A stretch of 60,456 nt of DNA. It comes from an uncultured archaeon (lineage in GTDB: Archaea > Thermoproteota > EX4484-205 > JAAOZP01). Location: positions 1-60,456 of the forward strand of contig CALIBN010000011.1 in assembly GCA_938045545.1 (NCBI GenBank), written 5' to 3'. The notes beneath the pieces are model-generated. The model did not search any database, was not told the DNA's origin, and saw only the letters and a list, made by a program, of their open reading frames with translations. Each line of letters begins with the position of its first letter. Positions within the stretch are counted from its first letter, which is position 1. The translations under genes were made by a program, and so were the position numbers. Of the stretch, positions 51,408-59,359 are shown piece after piece.

Positions 51408-52024
51408 TTAGACTCGTAGACTTGCATGATCAACATCCAGACATAAGGGGTGTTGCTCACCTTTAGGTAGTAGTCTCCCTCTTCGCTAATGTCGAAATCA
51501 ATGGTTCGCTCTCCAGTTAATACTGTAGAAAGAAGACATACTGATGAAGAAGCATTAACCTTATAAAGGAATATGGAGATTCCTTCCCTGCTTCCCAGAG
51601 AGTAAACTGAAACAGTTATCTTAATTTCTCCTTTCGGAATATGAAATGTAGGTCCTGTTTTCTCTTCTCCTCCTGACAATGCTGAAAGCACCGTGCCAGA
51701 CTGGTTAATGAGAGCTACTCGGAGTTGCAGTAGCTGGTCCACGAGATCGGTTATGTTTTGCTTGAGAAGCCTATTCTCAGACTCTAATCTATCCTTCTCA
51801 AATTGGAGAATAGCATTCTCATTCAAGAGACTTTTGACTTTATCTCGAAGCGTGGTGATTTGACCCTGTAAATCGCTGACTTGGGATTGAAGCAGTGATG
51901 CTTGTATTTGAGCCGTTATCAGTTGAGATTGGTGAATGCTACTGCTGGCGAAATACCCTACCGCAATGCCCGCTACCAATGTCACAATCGTCAAGACTAT
52001 GCTGGTTCGGATCTTAGCAGACAT
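51404..52024 (-). CDS. Membrane-anchored coiled-coil protein, paralogue 1
   Basis: A 206-residue protein with an N-terminal membrane anchor (VLTIVTLVAGIAVGYFASS), a coiled coil of about 70 residues (residues 35-100) and a C-terminal beta domain (FHIPKGEIKITVSVYSLG ... DYYLKVSNTPYVWMLIMQVYE). The C-terminal domain has the strand pattern of a small carbohydrate- or p24/GOLD-like sandwich. The second copy (52217-52888) shares the same design and many residues, so the pair arose by duplication. It likely faces the outside of the cell. It overlaps the restriction-modification gene start by 4 bases. Confidence 0.7.
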   Translation of the reverse strand: MSAKIRTSIVLTIVTLVAGIAVGYFASSSIHQSQLITAQIQASLLQSQVSDLQGQITTLRDKVKSLLNENAILQFEKDRLESENRLLKQNITDLVDQLLQLRVALINQSGTVLSALSGGEEKTGPTFHIPKGEIKITVSVYSLGSREGISIFLYKVNASSSVCLLSTVLTGERTIDFDISEEGDYYLKVSNTPYVWMLIMQVYESK

Positions 52025-52216
52025 ATTTTCTCTGAGAAATAGTAGGTCTTGATTATAAACTTTTTAGCATATGATAGCTTAAGGTTGTTATAACACGCTA
52101 TGTTGCGAAGGCGGTTTACATCTCGGATAGCGGAACTCTACATGCGCTAAACCATTATGAGAGAAAAAAAGAGGAGTGGCCGGGGAGATTTATCCAGATT
52201 TATGGTAATCCTTGCT

Positions 52217-52888
52217 TCAACCATAGACTTGCACAGTTATCTTCCAGTTATAGTTGACGCTACCCACTTTCAAGTAGTAGTCTCCATCTTCTAAATTATA
52301 AACATAGTTAATCCATTCTCCGGTGGTCTCTGTGCTACCTCTCCACGTAGATGAAGTATGACCAACCTTATAGAGAGACAAGTAGAATCCCCTTATATCC
52401 CCAAGGGCGGTAAGTTGAACGGTTATCTTAATGTTTCCCTGGGGAATATGAAAGGCGGGACCTGTCCTGTCCTCGTAGCCTCCTGACAATGTCGTGAGTA
52501 TTGCTCCAGGCTGATAGCTGTGGATTGCTTTGAGTTGTTGTATTTGGTTCATAAGATTGGTTATGTTTTGCTTGAGAAGGCTGTTTTCGGACTCCAATTT
52601 GCTCTTCTCAGCTTGAAGTTCAGAGACCTGTGACTGAAGAGCAGTTTTTTCGCTCATGAGGCTTGTGACTTGACCTTGAAGTGTAGTTTTGTCACTCTGA
52701 AGAGCAGTAATTTGGCTCTGTAAATTGCTGACTTGAGATTGAAGCTGTGATACCTGCTCTTGAGCTGCTGTCAGTTGAGTTTGGAGACTTGATATGTTGC
52801 CACTGCTGGCAAAATACCCGCCTATCAGACCAATTATAAGCATAACAGCACTTAATACTATTCCAATCTTTGGAATCTTGGTAGTCAT
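52217..52888 (-). CDS. Membrane-anchored coiled-coil protein, paralogue 2
   Basis: A 223-residue protein: membrane anchor (VLSAVMLIIGLIGGYFASS), then a highly regular coiled coil of about 85 residues with repeated Q-S-Q-V-S-x-L-Q heptads, then a beta domain (FHIPQGNIKITVQLTALG ... DYYLKVGSVNYNWKITVQVYG). The coiled coil is longer and more repetitive than in paralogue 1. The FASS anchor end, the L-K-Q-N-I-T segment and the FHIP-G-x-I-K-I-T-V strand are shared. Probably surface exposed; function unknown. Confidence 0.7.
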   Translation of the reverse strand: MTTKIPKIGIVLSAVMLIIGLIGGYFASSGNISSLQTQLTAAQEQVSQLQSQVSNLQSQITALQSDKTTLQGQVTSLMSEKTALQSQVSELQAEKSKLESENSLLKQNITNLMNQIQQLKAIHSYQPGAILTTLSGGYEDRTGPAFHIPQGNIKITVQLTALGDIRGFYLSLYKVGHTSSTWRGSTETTGEWINYVYNLEDGDYYLKVGSVNYNWKITVQVYG

Positions 52889-52996
52889 GTTTTCTTCGGA
52901 ATTAACACGATTATTAGTTTATAAATCTTTGTATACACTCATGTCCTAAGCTGTTATGAGGAAAAAAAGAAGGGTGCCGGGGAGATTTATCCCTGC

Positions 52997-54406
52997 TCAA
53001 TGCTTAGGAACCGCTAGAAGCACTTTCCTCGTTTCCCCAGTTCCAAACACGTTTTCTCTACGTATATTCAACATGACCGGGATATTCCCGGTAATGTTTC
53101 CAAATGCCAGACACTTGCCGATGGGCAGAGTGGGTACAAGGCTGATTAGCGATTCAGCGTCTATTTTAGACATTTTCGAAATATAGTTTAAATCATTCTC
53201 GTTCACCAAGTTGAATATGAAACAGTTGTCAGCCTGCCTGTACACGAAGCTCATGAGGCTATCAGGCTCATTAGTTATGAAAACAACGGATAACCCGATG
53301 TGCCTCATTCGCGTTATATAGTCCTCCCATGCTTTCTCATCCAAATAAGACTGCGCCTCCTCTGCAAACAGGAAGAGCGGTTTTATCTCGCCGTTCTCCA
53401 GCATCCTAACCGTCTTATTGAGCACAGTTTCAACTATCATTTGTCTAAAGGATTTGGGCAGGCCCTTCAGGTTTATTACCAGAGCCTTGTTCGACGCCTC
53501 TTTAAAAACTCTGTCCAAATCTGTCGCGTCGGAATCCCTGAATAATCCGCTTTCCCCCAAGACCGTTATTCTTCTGAGAAGCGCTTCCTTAACGAGGTCG
53601 TTAATTCTTCCGCAAACTATTTCGTTCCAGAGATTCTTAAGGCTCAGCATATTCCTGTTCTCAAGACCGTCCAGTATGCGTCTCAGCTCCCAGACCGAGG
53701 AGGAAGGCAGCCCCATAATGGTTTCCATAAGATTTATGAAAAGCTCTTTCCCGAGTCCAAGTATACTGAGAAACATGTTTTCACCGGGTTTTAAGACTAG
53801 AAACTTGTCTCTCATCGCAACCGGCTCATACTCTCCATTTATGTCAAAAACTACGCAGCGCCCATTGTGCTCCAGAATTCTCGCTATCAATGTTTTAGAA
53901 AGATTAGACTTGCCCGAGCCCTTCTTACCGATTATCAGGGTTAAGCCCCCGTCTAACGCATTCAAATCCATCTCCACGTCATCGCCAATCTTAACCGGTA
54001 TCGCGTACCTGCTTGTAATCAGCTCGTTCAACTCTTCCACGCTAGGCTCGTAGATCCTTGATTTCAGCCTCGAGGGAGCCCATTGAAAATCTATAGCTTC
54101 ATCATCAAGGGAGAAGGCTGCGCGAACCTTGCATATTAAGATTCTGGAATCCATCAGCTCATCAAGTATCTTCTTAAGATTTTCATCCTCTTCGAAAACC
54201 TGATAGGATTCTTCCCTCTTGCTTATTCGTATTATCTCCTCAATCTCGCCAGGAATGCTAAGGTAGTTGACATCTATTATCTGGAGGAGGAGCTTCCTCC
54301 GCGTGGTGCTGTCTAGAAGTATTAAGTAGCTTCCAACAATCCTATCCCTGCCTGGGGTTTCCAGAAGCTCGTAAGTAACCCTGTTCTTCCGTAGAATCGT
54401 TATCAA
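52997..54406 (-). CDS. HerA-like P-loop ATPase (DUF87/FtsK-HerA superfamily)
   Basis: A 469-residue hexameric-type ATPase/DNA translocase. Walker A is IIGKKGSGKSNLSK; the strand VVFDINGEYEP follows as in HerA; Walker B is PLFLFAEEAQSYL; the sensor region is GLSVVFITNEPDSL; and the C-terminal FNLVNENDLNYI / VPTLPIGKCLAFG is typical of HerA. An N-terminal beta domain (HAS-barrel-like) spans residues 1-110. It is the last gene of a four-gene operon and overlaps the NurA-like gene by 4 bases. Its final codons (LLAVPKH) contain the right-hand 13-bp repeat. It differs from chromosomal HerA by company: no Mre11/Rad50. Confidence 0.88.
   Translation of the reverse strand: MITILRKNRVTYELLETPGRDRIVGSYLILLDSTTRRKLLLQIIDVNYLSIPGEIEEIIRISKREESYQVFEEDENLKKILDELMDSRILICKVRAAFSLDDEAIDFQWAPSRLKSRIYEPSVEELNELITSRYAIPVKIGDDVEMDLNALDGGLTLIIGKKGSGKSNLSKTLIARILEHNGRCVVFDINGEYEPVAMRDKFLVLKPGENMFLSILGLGKELFINLMETIMGLPSSSVWELRRILDGLENRNMLSLKNLWNEIVCGRINDLVKEALLRRITVLGESGLFRDSDATDLDRVFKEASNKALVINLKGLPKSFRQMIVETVLNKTVRMLENGEIKPLFLFAEEAQSYLDEKAWEDYITRMRHIGLSVVFITNEPDSLMSFVYRQADNCFIFNLVNENDLNYISKMSKIDAESLISLVPTLPIGKCLAFGNITGNIPVMLNIRRENVFGTGETRKVLLAVPKH
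53005..53017. repeat. Candidate attR of the integrated plasmid
   Basis: Exact copy of TAGGAACCGCTAG at 43547-43559, here inside the last codons of the HerA-like gene. Joining the flanks at this repeat would restore a head-on arrangement of enolase and the HerA-like gene in which the latter still has an in-frame stop (ending LLAVPRS). Confidence 0.5.
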
Positions 54407-55254
54407 CTCCAGAAACCTCCTAGAAGCATCTTTCTATTATCTATCTCCCTTAAAACCTCTATTCCAAACTTCTTCTGCAAAACGCATTTCAGCGTCAAAA
54501 CTTCCACAGGAAGTATCTTAGAATATATGTGGGCGATCCTCAATGCTTCAGGATAACCATAGTCAACACCGTCAATAAGGATGAGAGAAGCCAGTAAGCC
54601 CCGGACCTTCTCCAGCTCTGCCTCCGGGTATATTTCAACCTTCAACAGGGGGCTTCCGGGCTTAAGCCTAACCAAGTATTCCCTCGGGCTGCTCCCGTTA
54701 AGAACCTCGCATACGAATGGAGAACTATCAAAATCCTCAGGTAGACGTATAAACGGGTCGACGAAGCCCTTTGAAATCGATATTAAAGCATTGCAAGCGG
54801 ATGCGAGGAACTCTGGGAGTCCAAGCGGCTTGCTAAAGCTCACCATTTCGTTCAAATCCCCGTCGAGCAGCATTATGGAATCTCTAATTGAACGAATGTT
54901 CTTCAGCTGTTCCTCCAGTTCAAAAGAAACCTGGCTGTCAGAGATGCCGCCGAAAACTATCAACGGCCTTGTTCTATTTATCCTCACCACTCCCCGCTCT
55001 TTTAAAACGGTTGAACCTCTAATGGCGTGAACCTCACCCAGCCTGCTTACGCCTATCTTAACGGTCGAAACATCCACTGCAACAATCTTTCTAAAGGAAG
55101 GGGTTTCCTCGGGCTCTATGTTTAGCGCCCTGCCGAGTTTAAACTCGTTAGGCCGGCTTATCTTAAGCCTTATCTCCCTTCCTTCTAAGACATGCATGTC
55201 TCGACGTTGCTTTAGATCAGACAGGGGGACTAGGCTCGTCGACGGTTTTTTCAC
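54403..55254 (-). CDS. NurA-like nuclease
   Basis: A 283-residue protein resembling NurA, the 5'-3' nuclease partner of HerA. The first acidic motif is IVAVDVSTVKIGVSR (RNase H-like strand 1), a second Asp is in MLLDGDLNEM, and the C-terminal motif includes LRIAHIYSKI, which corresponds to NurA's conserved A-H-x-x-A area. The frame is open to 55344; the GTG at 55254 (VKKPSTSLVP) has GGAGGT seven bases ahead and is chosen, overlapping the upstream gene by 38 bases. Partnership with the HerA-like ATPase is supported by coupling. Overall similarity is weak, so the family call is tentative. Confidence 0.65.
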   Translation of the reverse strand: MKKPSTSLVPLSDLKQRRDMHVLEGREIRLKISRPNEFKLGRALNIEPEETPSFRKIVAVDVSTVKIGVSRLGEVHAIRGSTVLKERGVVRINRTRPLIVFGGISDSQVSFELEEQLKNIRSIRDSIMLLDGDLNEMVSFSKPLGLPEFLASACNALISISKGFVDPFIRLPEDFDSSPFVCEVLNGSSPREYLVRLKPGSPLLKVEIYPEAELEKVRGLLASLILIDGVDYGYPEALRIAHIYSKILPVEVLTLKCVLQKKFGIEVLREIDNRKMLLGGFWS

Positions 55255-55735
55255 CTTCAACACCTCCTGAAAGCAGCATAATGCCCTTAACTGATATTTC
55301 GAACATTCCCCTGGCCTGCCTGAGTACAAATCCCTTCTTAACAAGGTCCACTAGAGTGTTTTGAATAGTCTTCTTGGAAATGTTCGTAACTCTCCTGACC
55401 ATCTCTTCAACACTCATACTGCTCCTCTCCCGCAACCCGAATCTTGAAGCAACGTAGCAGCCTGCAAGCAGGTAGAGGATTTTACTCTCAGTAGTCTTCG
55501 CCTCTTCCCCAAGCAGGATTATCTCGCCGCTGCTTATCTTGATGTGTGGAGATATTGCTGAAAGAAGATCCTCAAGATCAGGCGTGTAAACTATCTTGTC
55601 GACGATGGTTAAGCGGGGGTAAACATTTGAAAGGAATCTAAACATGTCTCTTATTACCGTGTTCTCGTCGCCTGTAAACTCCACCTTAATATTCTTATCA
55701 GGTATTTCCAGTCTGATTGTTGAAACCCTATTCAT
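55217..55735 (-). CDS. Winged-helix domain protein, operon gene 2
   Basis: A 172-residue protein with an N-terminal beta hairpin (VSTIRLEIPDKNIKVEFTGDENTVIRDM) followed by a helical region and a winged helix near residues 100-150 (SVEEMVRRVTNISKKTIQNTLVDLVKKGFVLRQ). Layout and some residues match gene 1 of the operon, so the two are distant paralogues. It may regulate the operon or adapt the HerA-NurA pair to DNA; the choice is not determinable. The start overlaps the end of gene 1 by 4 bases. Confidence 0.7.
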   Translation of the reverse strand: MNRVSTIRLEIPDKNIKVEFTGDENTVIRDMFRFLSNVYPRLTIVDKIVYTPDLEDLLSAISPHIKISSGEIILLGEEAKTTESKILYLLAGCYVASRFGLRERSSMSVEEMVRRVTNISKKTIQNTLVDLVKKGFVLRQARGMFEISVKGIMLLSGGVEGEKTVDEPSPPV

Positions 55736-56205
55736 CTTAAAGACACCTCCTCAAGCCTCGTCGTTATCTCGTCGGCAATTATCTTCCCCTTCTCAGTTAG
55801 AACATAGTTGCCAAGCTCGTTCCTAGTTACGATCCCCTCTCTAAACATCTCTGAAAGCCTGGAAGGATAGCCTACTGACACTATGCCGCTCTTACTCAGC
55901 TGTTCCCCTATTTCGCTCGATTTAAGACCGTTCTCAGCAAACTTCAGGATGAGAATTATGGCTTCCCTGCTTGTTAAGAACTCTTCCCTGACGGAGAGTA
56001 TTGGCTTACCATCCTCATCATATTTAACGAAACCAGGTATAAGGCTAAGCGTCGACTTTAACTCAGCCAACCTGTTCTCAGTCTTCTCAAGCTCCAAGTA
56101 TATCTCTGGAATATACTTAATCATCTCCTTAACGTCGTTAACATTGTCTCCAGTTATCTCGACCTCGCTCGAACCCTTCCTGTAGACCACCCTAATCCCC
56201 TTCAA
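55732..56205 (-). CDS. Winged-helix domain protein, operon gene 1
   Basis: A 157-residue protein with an N-terminal hairpin (IRVVYRKGSSEVEITGDNVNDVKEM), a coiled helix (LELEKTENRLAELKSTL) and a C-terminal winged helix (LKSSEIGEQLSKSGIVSVGYPSRLSEMFREGIVTRNELG). It starts from a TTG at 56205 and is the first gene after a palindromic operator, so it is the likely autorepressor. It shares design with gene 2. Confidence 0.7.
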   Translation of the reverse strand: MKGIRVVYRKGSSEVEITGDNVNDVKEMIKYIPEIYLELEKTENRLAELKSTLSLIPGFVKYDEDGKPILSVREEFLTSREAIILILKFAENGLKSSEIGEQLSKSGIVSVGYPSRLSEMFREGIVTRNELGNYVLTEKGKIIADEITTRLEEVSLR

Positions 56206-56214
56206 CGTTTACTA

Positions 56215-56243
56215 CTACGTTAACGTAAACGTAGTTTATAAAT
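56215..56243 (-). promoter_or_regulatory. Operator and TATA box of the HerA-NurA-like operon
   Basis: The plus strand reads CTACGTTAACGTAAACGTAG at 56215-56234, a 20-bp inverted repeat with two mismatched positions, and further AACGTTTAC half-sites lie just downstream (56204-56212). The minus-strand TATA box (ATTTATAAAC) is at 56233-56242, about 30 bases from the TTG start at 56205. A dimeric protein bound at the palindrome would sit between TATA and the transcript start. Confidence 0.65.
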
Positions 56244-56592
56244 TTTTCGGACATAGGCTGCTTTAAAACTGCTGCATTCTTCCTATACCTTTAACAGGCT
56301 CCATAAGGCTTCTTAACCAAGTTAATGCCTAAAAACCAGGCCCACTAAAACGCCAGAGCCGCTTCGAGAAAGTTTTCAGGCTTTAAAGGGGGAGACTAAT
56401 GTTAGGTTTGCAGCTGAGGACAGTAGTCTTAGAAACCCGAAGGTGACTGTTTATGACTTTCCGGATGAAACAGCCACAGTTGGACGAGAAACACGTGCAG
56501 CCCCACCCGACTGTGAACATGCTCGCATAAATAAGAATAGGCCCAAAGGCTTAATTTAAAACCATAGTCTGAACCAGTATTCTTTTAGAACG
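56244..56592. other. 349-base gap without a supported gene
   Basis: Between the HerA-NurA-like promoter and the broken nitrilase. An open stretch exists on the plus strand from about 56331 to 56559 (LKGETNVRFAAED ... RINKNRPKG), but it has no start codon near its beginning and no family likeness. It may be a remnant; no RNA gene or repeat is visible. Confidence 0.35.
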
Positions 56593-57552
56593 GTGATTAA
56601 AACTGAAGGCACGGGTTGCAACAGTTTGCCAAGCGGGAAGCTTCTAGATTTAGCGCTTGCCAATAAGCCCGATATAGTTTGTTTGCCTGAAGCCTTCACA
56701 ACCCCAAACGTCAACAGACCTGTTGAGGAGGTCGCAGAAGAAGTAACGGGGCCTACTGTAGAGGTCATAGGAAAAAGGGCTAGAGCCGCAAAATGCTATA
56801 TTATTTGCCCAATACTAACCAGGAGGGAAGGGAAAATATGGAATTCCGCCATCCTGATAGGCAGGAATGGCGAGATCATTGGAATCTGCGATAAGGTTCA
56901 CCCGGTCACCAGCTCTGCGACTACACTGTTTTCGAGAGAGGAATAAGCCCCGGTAAGGAGGCTCGTTTTCGACTTGGATTTCGGGCGCGTCGGAATACAA
57001 ATATGCTTTGACATAATATTTCCAGAATCGTGGCAAGAACTTGCGGAAAAAGGCGCGAAAATAGTCTTCTGGCCCTCGGCTTATAACGGTGGTTTTCCAC
57101 TTCAAGTATACGCCCACCTACACCAGTATTACGTCGTATCTTCAGTACGCTCAGACAAGTCTAGAATAATAGACCCACTGGGACGAATTTTAGCCGAGAC
57201 AGACCAGCGTATAAACGTGATTTACAGGGACATAAACACGGACTTTATTATTTCCCACTACGACTTTAACTACGATATACCGGAACGCATAATGAAAACG
57301 TATCCTGGACGAGTAGAGATAAGGTCCAGCATAGATGACGCACGCTTCCTAGTTGAGCCCACGGATGAAGCCCTTAAAACCGAGCATCTTAAAAAGGAAT
57401 TCAGGTTCGAAACCCTATTACAATACAATGAAAGACACAAGACAGCATACGCATCGATGCTTCGAGGCGAACACCCGCCAGCCCAGAAAGCAGCTCACGG
57501 AGACAGGCCTCAATACTCTAAGCAGAATCAGGTAGAACAAGCCGGAAGCTGA
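56593..57552 (+). pseudogene. Carbon-nitrogen hydrolase (nitrilase superfamily), decayed
   Basis: Clear nitrilase-family blocks: LALANKPDIVCLPEAFTTPN (catalytic Glu), KCYIICPILTR, and RVGIQICFDIIFPESWQELA (catalytic Cys in I-C-F-D). The gene is damaged. The N-terminal ARVATVCQAGSF lies in another frame and is joined to LLDLALANK with loss of the intervening residues. The block between DYTVFERGISPGKEAR and FDLDFG is read only by leaving the frame near 56917 and returning near 56962. The start shown is the first GTG. The C-terminal ~80 residues (EALKTEHLKKEFRF) are an extension not usual for the family. Confidence 0.78.
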
Positions 57553-57640
57553 AACCAAAAACTTTATATACTCGCCGCCTGAAATACTTCATCCGGAGCA
57601 ACATAATAAAAACAAAAAAGAAATAAATATAGAAAAATAT

Positions 57641-57716
57641 AGCGGGGTGGGCTAGCCAGGTCTATGCCGCAGGGCTCATAACCCTGAGATCGGTCGTTCA
57701 AATCGACCCCCCGCTA
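57641..57716 (+). tRNA. Initiator tRNA-Met (anticodon CAT)
   Basis: A 76-base cloverleaf without an intron and without encoded CCA. The acceptor AGCGGGG pairs with CCCCGCT (A1-U72, the archaeal/eukaryotic initiator mark), discriminator A. The D arm closes with GGC/GCC, the anticodon arm is CAGGG-CTCATAA-CCCTG with three consecutive G-C pairs next to the loop, typical of initiators, and the T arm is GGTCG-TTCAAAT-CGACC. A/T-rich TATA-like elements are upstream (57562-57570 and 57622-57631). Its 3' end is 19 bases from gene 3 of the second mini element. Confidence 0.95.
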
Positions 57717-57735
57717 CTCAATCATATTCTGAGCT

Positions 57736-58425
57736 TCAAGTTCCCACCTTCAAGGACTTTCGCTCGAGCCACACTGTAACTTTACCCTCCTGCATGCTTA
57801 TGTCCTCAATCTCATAATCGTCAATTTCTCCCACATGTAATTTATAGCCCAATGCCCTGATCATCTCCGGTGATATAATGTATCGGAAGTCGATGGAGAA
57901 CATAGAGGATGAATTAGAGGAATTTAGGAGGATGCTTGCCGACAGGTTTAGCGGTGATCCCAAGATAGGGACTGTAGCAAGGGGAAGGAAAGTCATGTTC
58001 CTCACCCTATTTGCTCTGTTGTGCGAGCTGGAGCCCTTGAGTGGCAATAAGATGATTACGGAGGTGCATCATTTCGACTTAGAAATGCTGAAGAGTTTTC
58101 TCGACTTGGTGAATAAGAGGTTAATAAGGGAAGGCCTAGCGAAAGAATCAAATAATTCGATCGTGACAAAATCCACTTTAACGTTTCGCCCGGCAAAGAG
58201 TGCAATGTCGAACATATTCTGAGCGAGGTTCCTTATACCTTCTCGTTCGCTTGTAAAATAGGTAATATGGAAATGGATACCTTCGCCTCTATCCCTAGCC
58301 GAGATATCTATACAACACTCCTTCACGGTCTCATCCCATCTCTTACTGACATACTTCTCGCAATTCTTTCCGACATTTTCAAACTCGTCGCTCCACTCCC
58401 AGACCGTGGCAAATTTAGATTTCAT
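57736..58425 (-). pseudogene. Element gene 3, copy B, with inverted middle segment
   Basis: The N-terminal third reads on the minus strand (ATVWEWSDEFENVGKNCEKY ... VTIELFDSFA) and the last ~40 codons also do (RALGYKLHVGEIDDYEIEDI, EGKVTVW). Between about 57880 and 58140 the homologous middle is on the plus strand: YRKSMENIEDELEEFRRM, then TLFALLCELEPLSGNKM, then LDLVNKRLIREG, which match copy A's YRDS..., LLCELES and LLTDKLIERK. So about 260 bp were inverted within the gene. The ATG at 58425 overlaps the end of gene 2. No obvious repeats border the inversion. Confidence 0.8.
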
Positions 58426-59359
58426 TTCGTCTTTTCCTCCTTTCCTCATCTATTAACTTTATTTGTTTGAACTTATTTATATGCTCCTCTCTTTCTGACC
58501 CTATCTCTTCTATGAATTTCAAATGATCCTCTTCAGGAAGATAAAAACGAAAAGAAGGACTACTATGCCGTCCGGGAACCTTTTCCTTATCGTATATACC
58601 AGTCTCACCAGGATGAAATACTAACTATATAAGCATCTCTTTTAATTCTTCCAATCCCTCTCTACAAGTTGAGGATATACTAATACTATGAGAAACCCCT
58701 GTGAAAGTAACATTTCCGTCCCCAGAGAAGAAGCCCCTCAAATATGCTCTTTTATCTTCCTCATCAAGGTATTTCGTGGGCGGGTGGAATTCATAATGTT
58801 CCGGTCCCTTAATATCGAAACTCCAGAGATCGTAAGCGACTTTCTTGCTGTACACAACTTCCTCATAGTGTTGTTCCTTCCCTCCACGAGCCTTGTGGTG
58901 CCCGATGTAATGGTGCGGGGTTATCCTGTAAGTTTCTTCAAATAATTTGTCAAAAACCTCAGCAAGCTCCCGGTCGTTTGTTTTAAGGTGTATTTTGTAA
59001 ATGGTGCTCTTACCCTCCCTCTCTTGATATTTAGAAATGCTTCCATCCGCAGCTATTAGGCCGCACAGCTCTGCTCTTCCAGGACCGAATATCTCCCTAA
59101 CTCCTTTCTCGGACACTTCCAGGTTCATTCCATGGCTCAGCTTGAAGGCAACCCTGTCCTCCTCAACCCTGGCTTCAGAAAAGATCCCGGCGACCTTGCC
59201 GCTTTTAAGCAGCTCGTATCCGCCGCCCCCGGCTTCGCGAACCTCGTATTCCCCAAAGGTGCCTGCAACATGAAAGGTATCCTCTTCTCTTTCTCCGCGT
59301 GCCTGCTCTCCCCCGTAAAAACGTCTCTCGTACTGCCTTACTCTTGAGCCGCTGCCCAT
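58415..59359 (-). pseudogene. LAGLIDADG protein, copy B, with in-frame TAG
   Basis: Homologue of 32156-33070 with both motifs kept: LCGLIAADGSI and YLRGFFSGDGNV. A TAG at 58625-58627 interrupts EELKEMLI-stop-LVFHPGE, but the same frame then continues YLPEEDHLKFIEEIGSEREEH, matching copy A (PTEEHIKFIDEIGS), to a TAA at 58415. The truncated protein (244 residues) retains both active-site motifs but lacks the last ~70 residues of the fold. The conserved N-terminal domain (FGEYEVREAGGGGYELLKSG) is present. The ATG is 1 base from the stop of gene 1. Confidence 0.8.

Larger units (their letters stand above)
43547..53017. mobile_element. Integrated plasmid-like element with restriction-modification cargo
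   Basis: About 9.5 kb of genes all on the minus strand between convergent housekeeping-like genes. It contains a tyrosine recombinase next to the left end, a divergent MCM helicase, an accessory protein, two tiny RHH regulators, an AT-rich intergenic region with a palindrome and repeats, a large restriction-modification protein and two coiled-coil envelope proteins. The right limit is set by the 13-bp repeat at 53005-53017 and is tentative; the element could end near 48.3 kb instead. The integrase plus helicase plus RHH combination is that of archaeal integrative plasmids or proviruses. No capsid genes are seen. Confidence 0.65.

Noticed and set aside
53418..54053. A 211-residue plus-strand frame inside the HerA-like gene
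   Set aside because: It is an antisense shadow of the ATPase, rich in Ser and Leu, with no motif of its own.
57878..58222. A plus-strand 114-residue open frame as an independent gene
   Set aside because: It aligns with the middle of element gene 3 of copy A and is flanked by the rest of that gene on the other strand, so it is an inverted segment.
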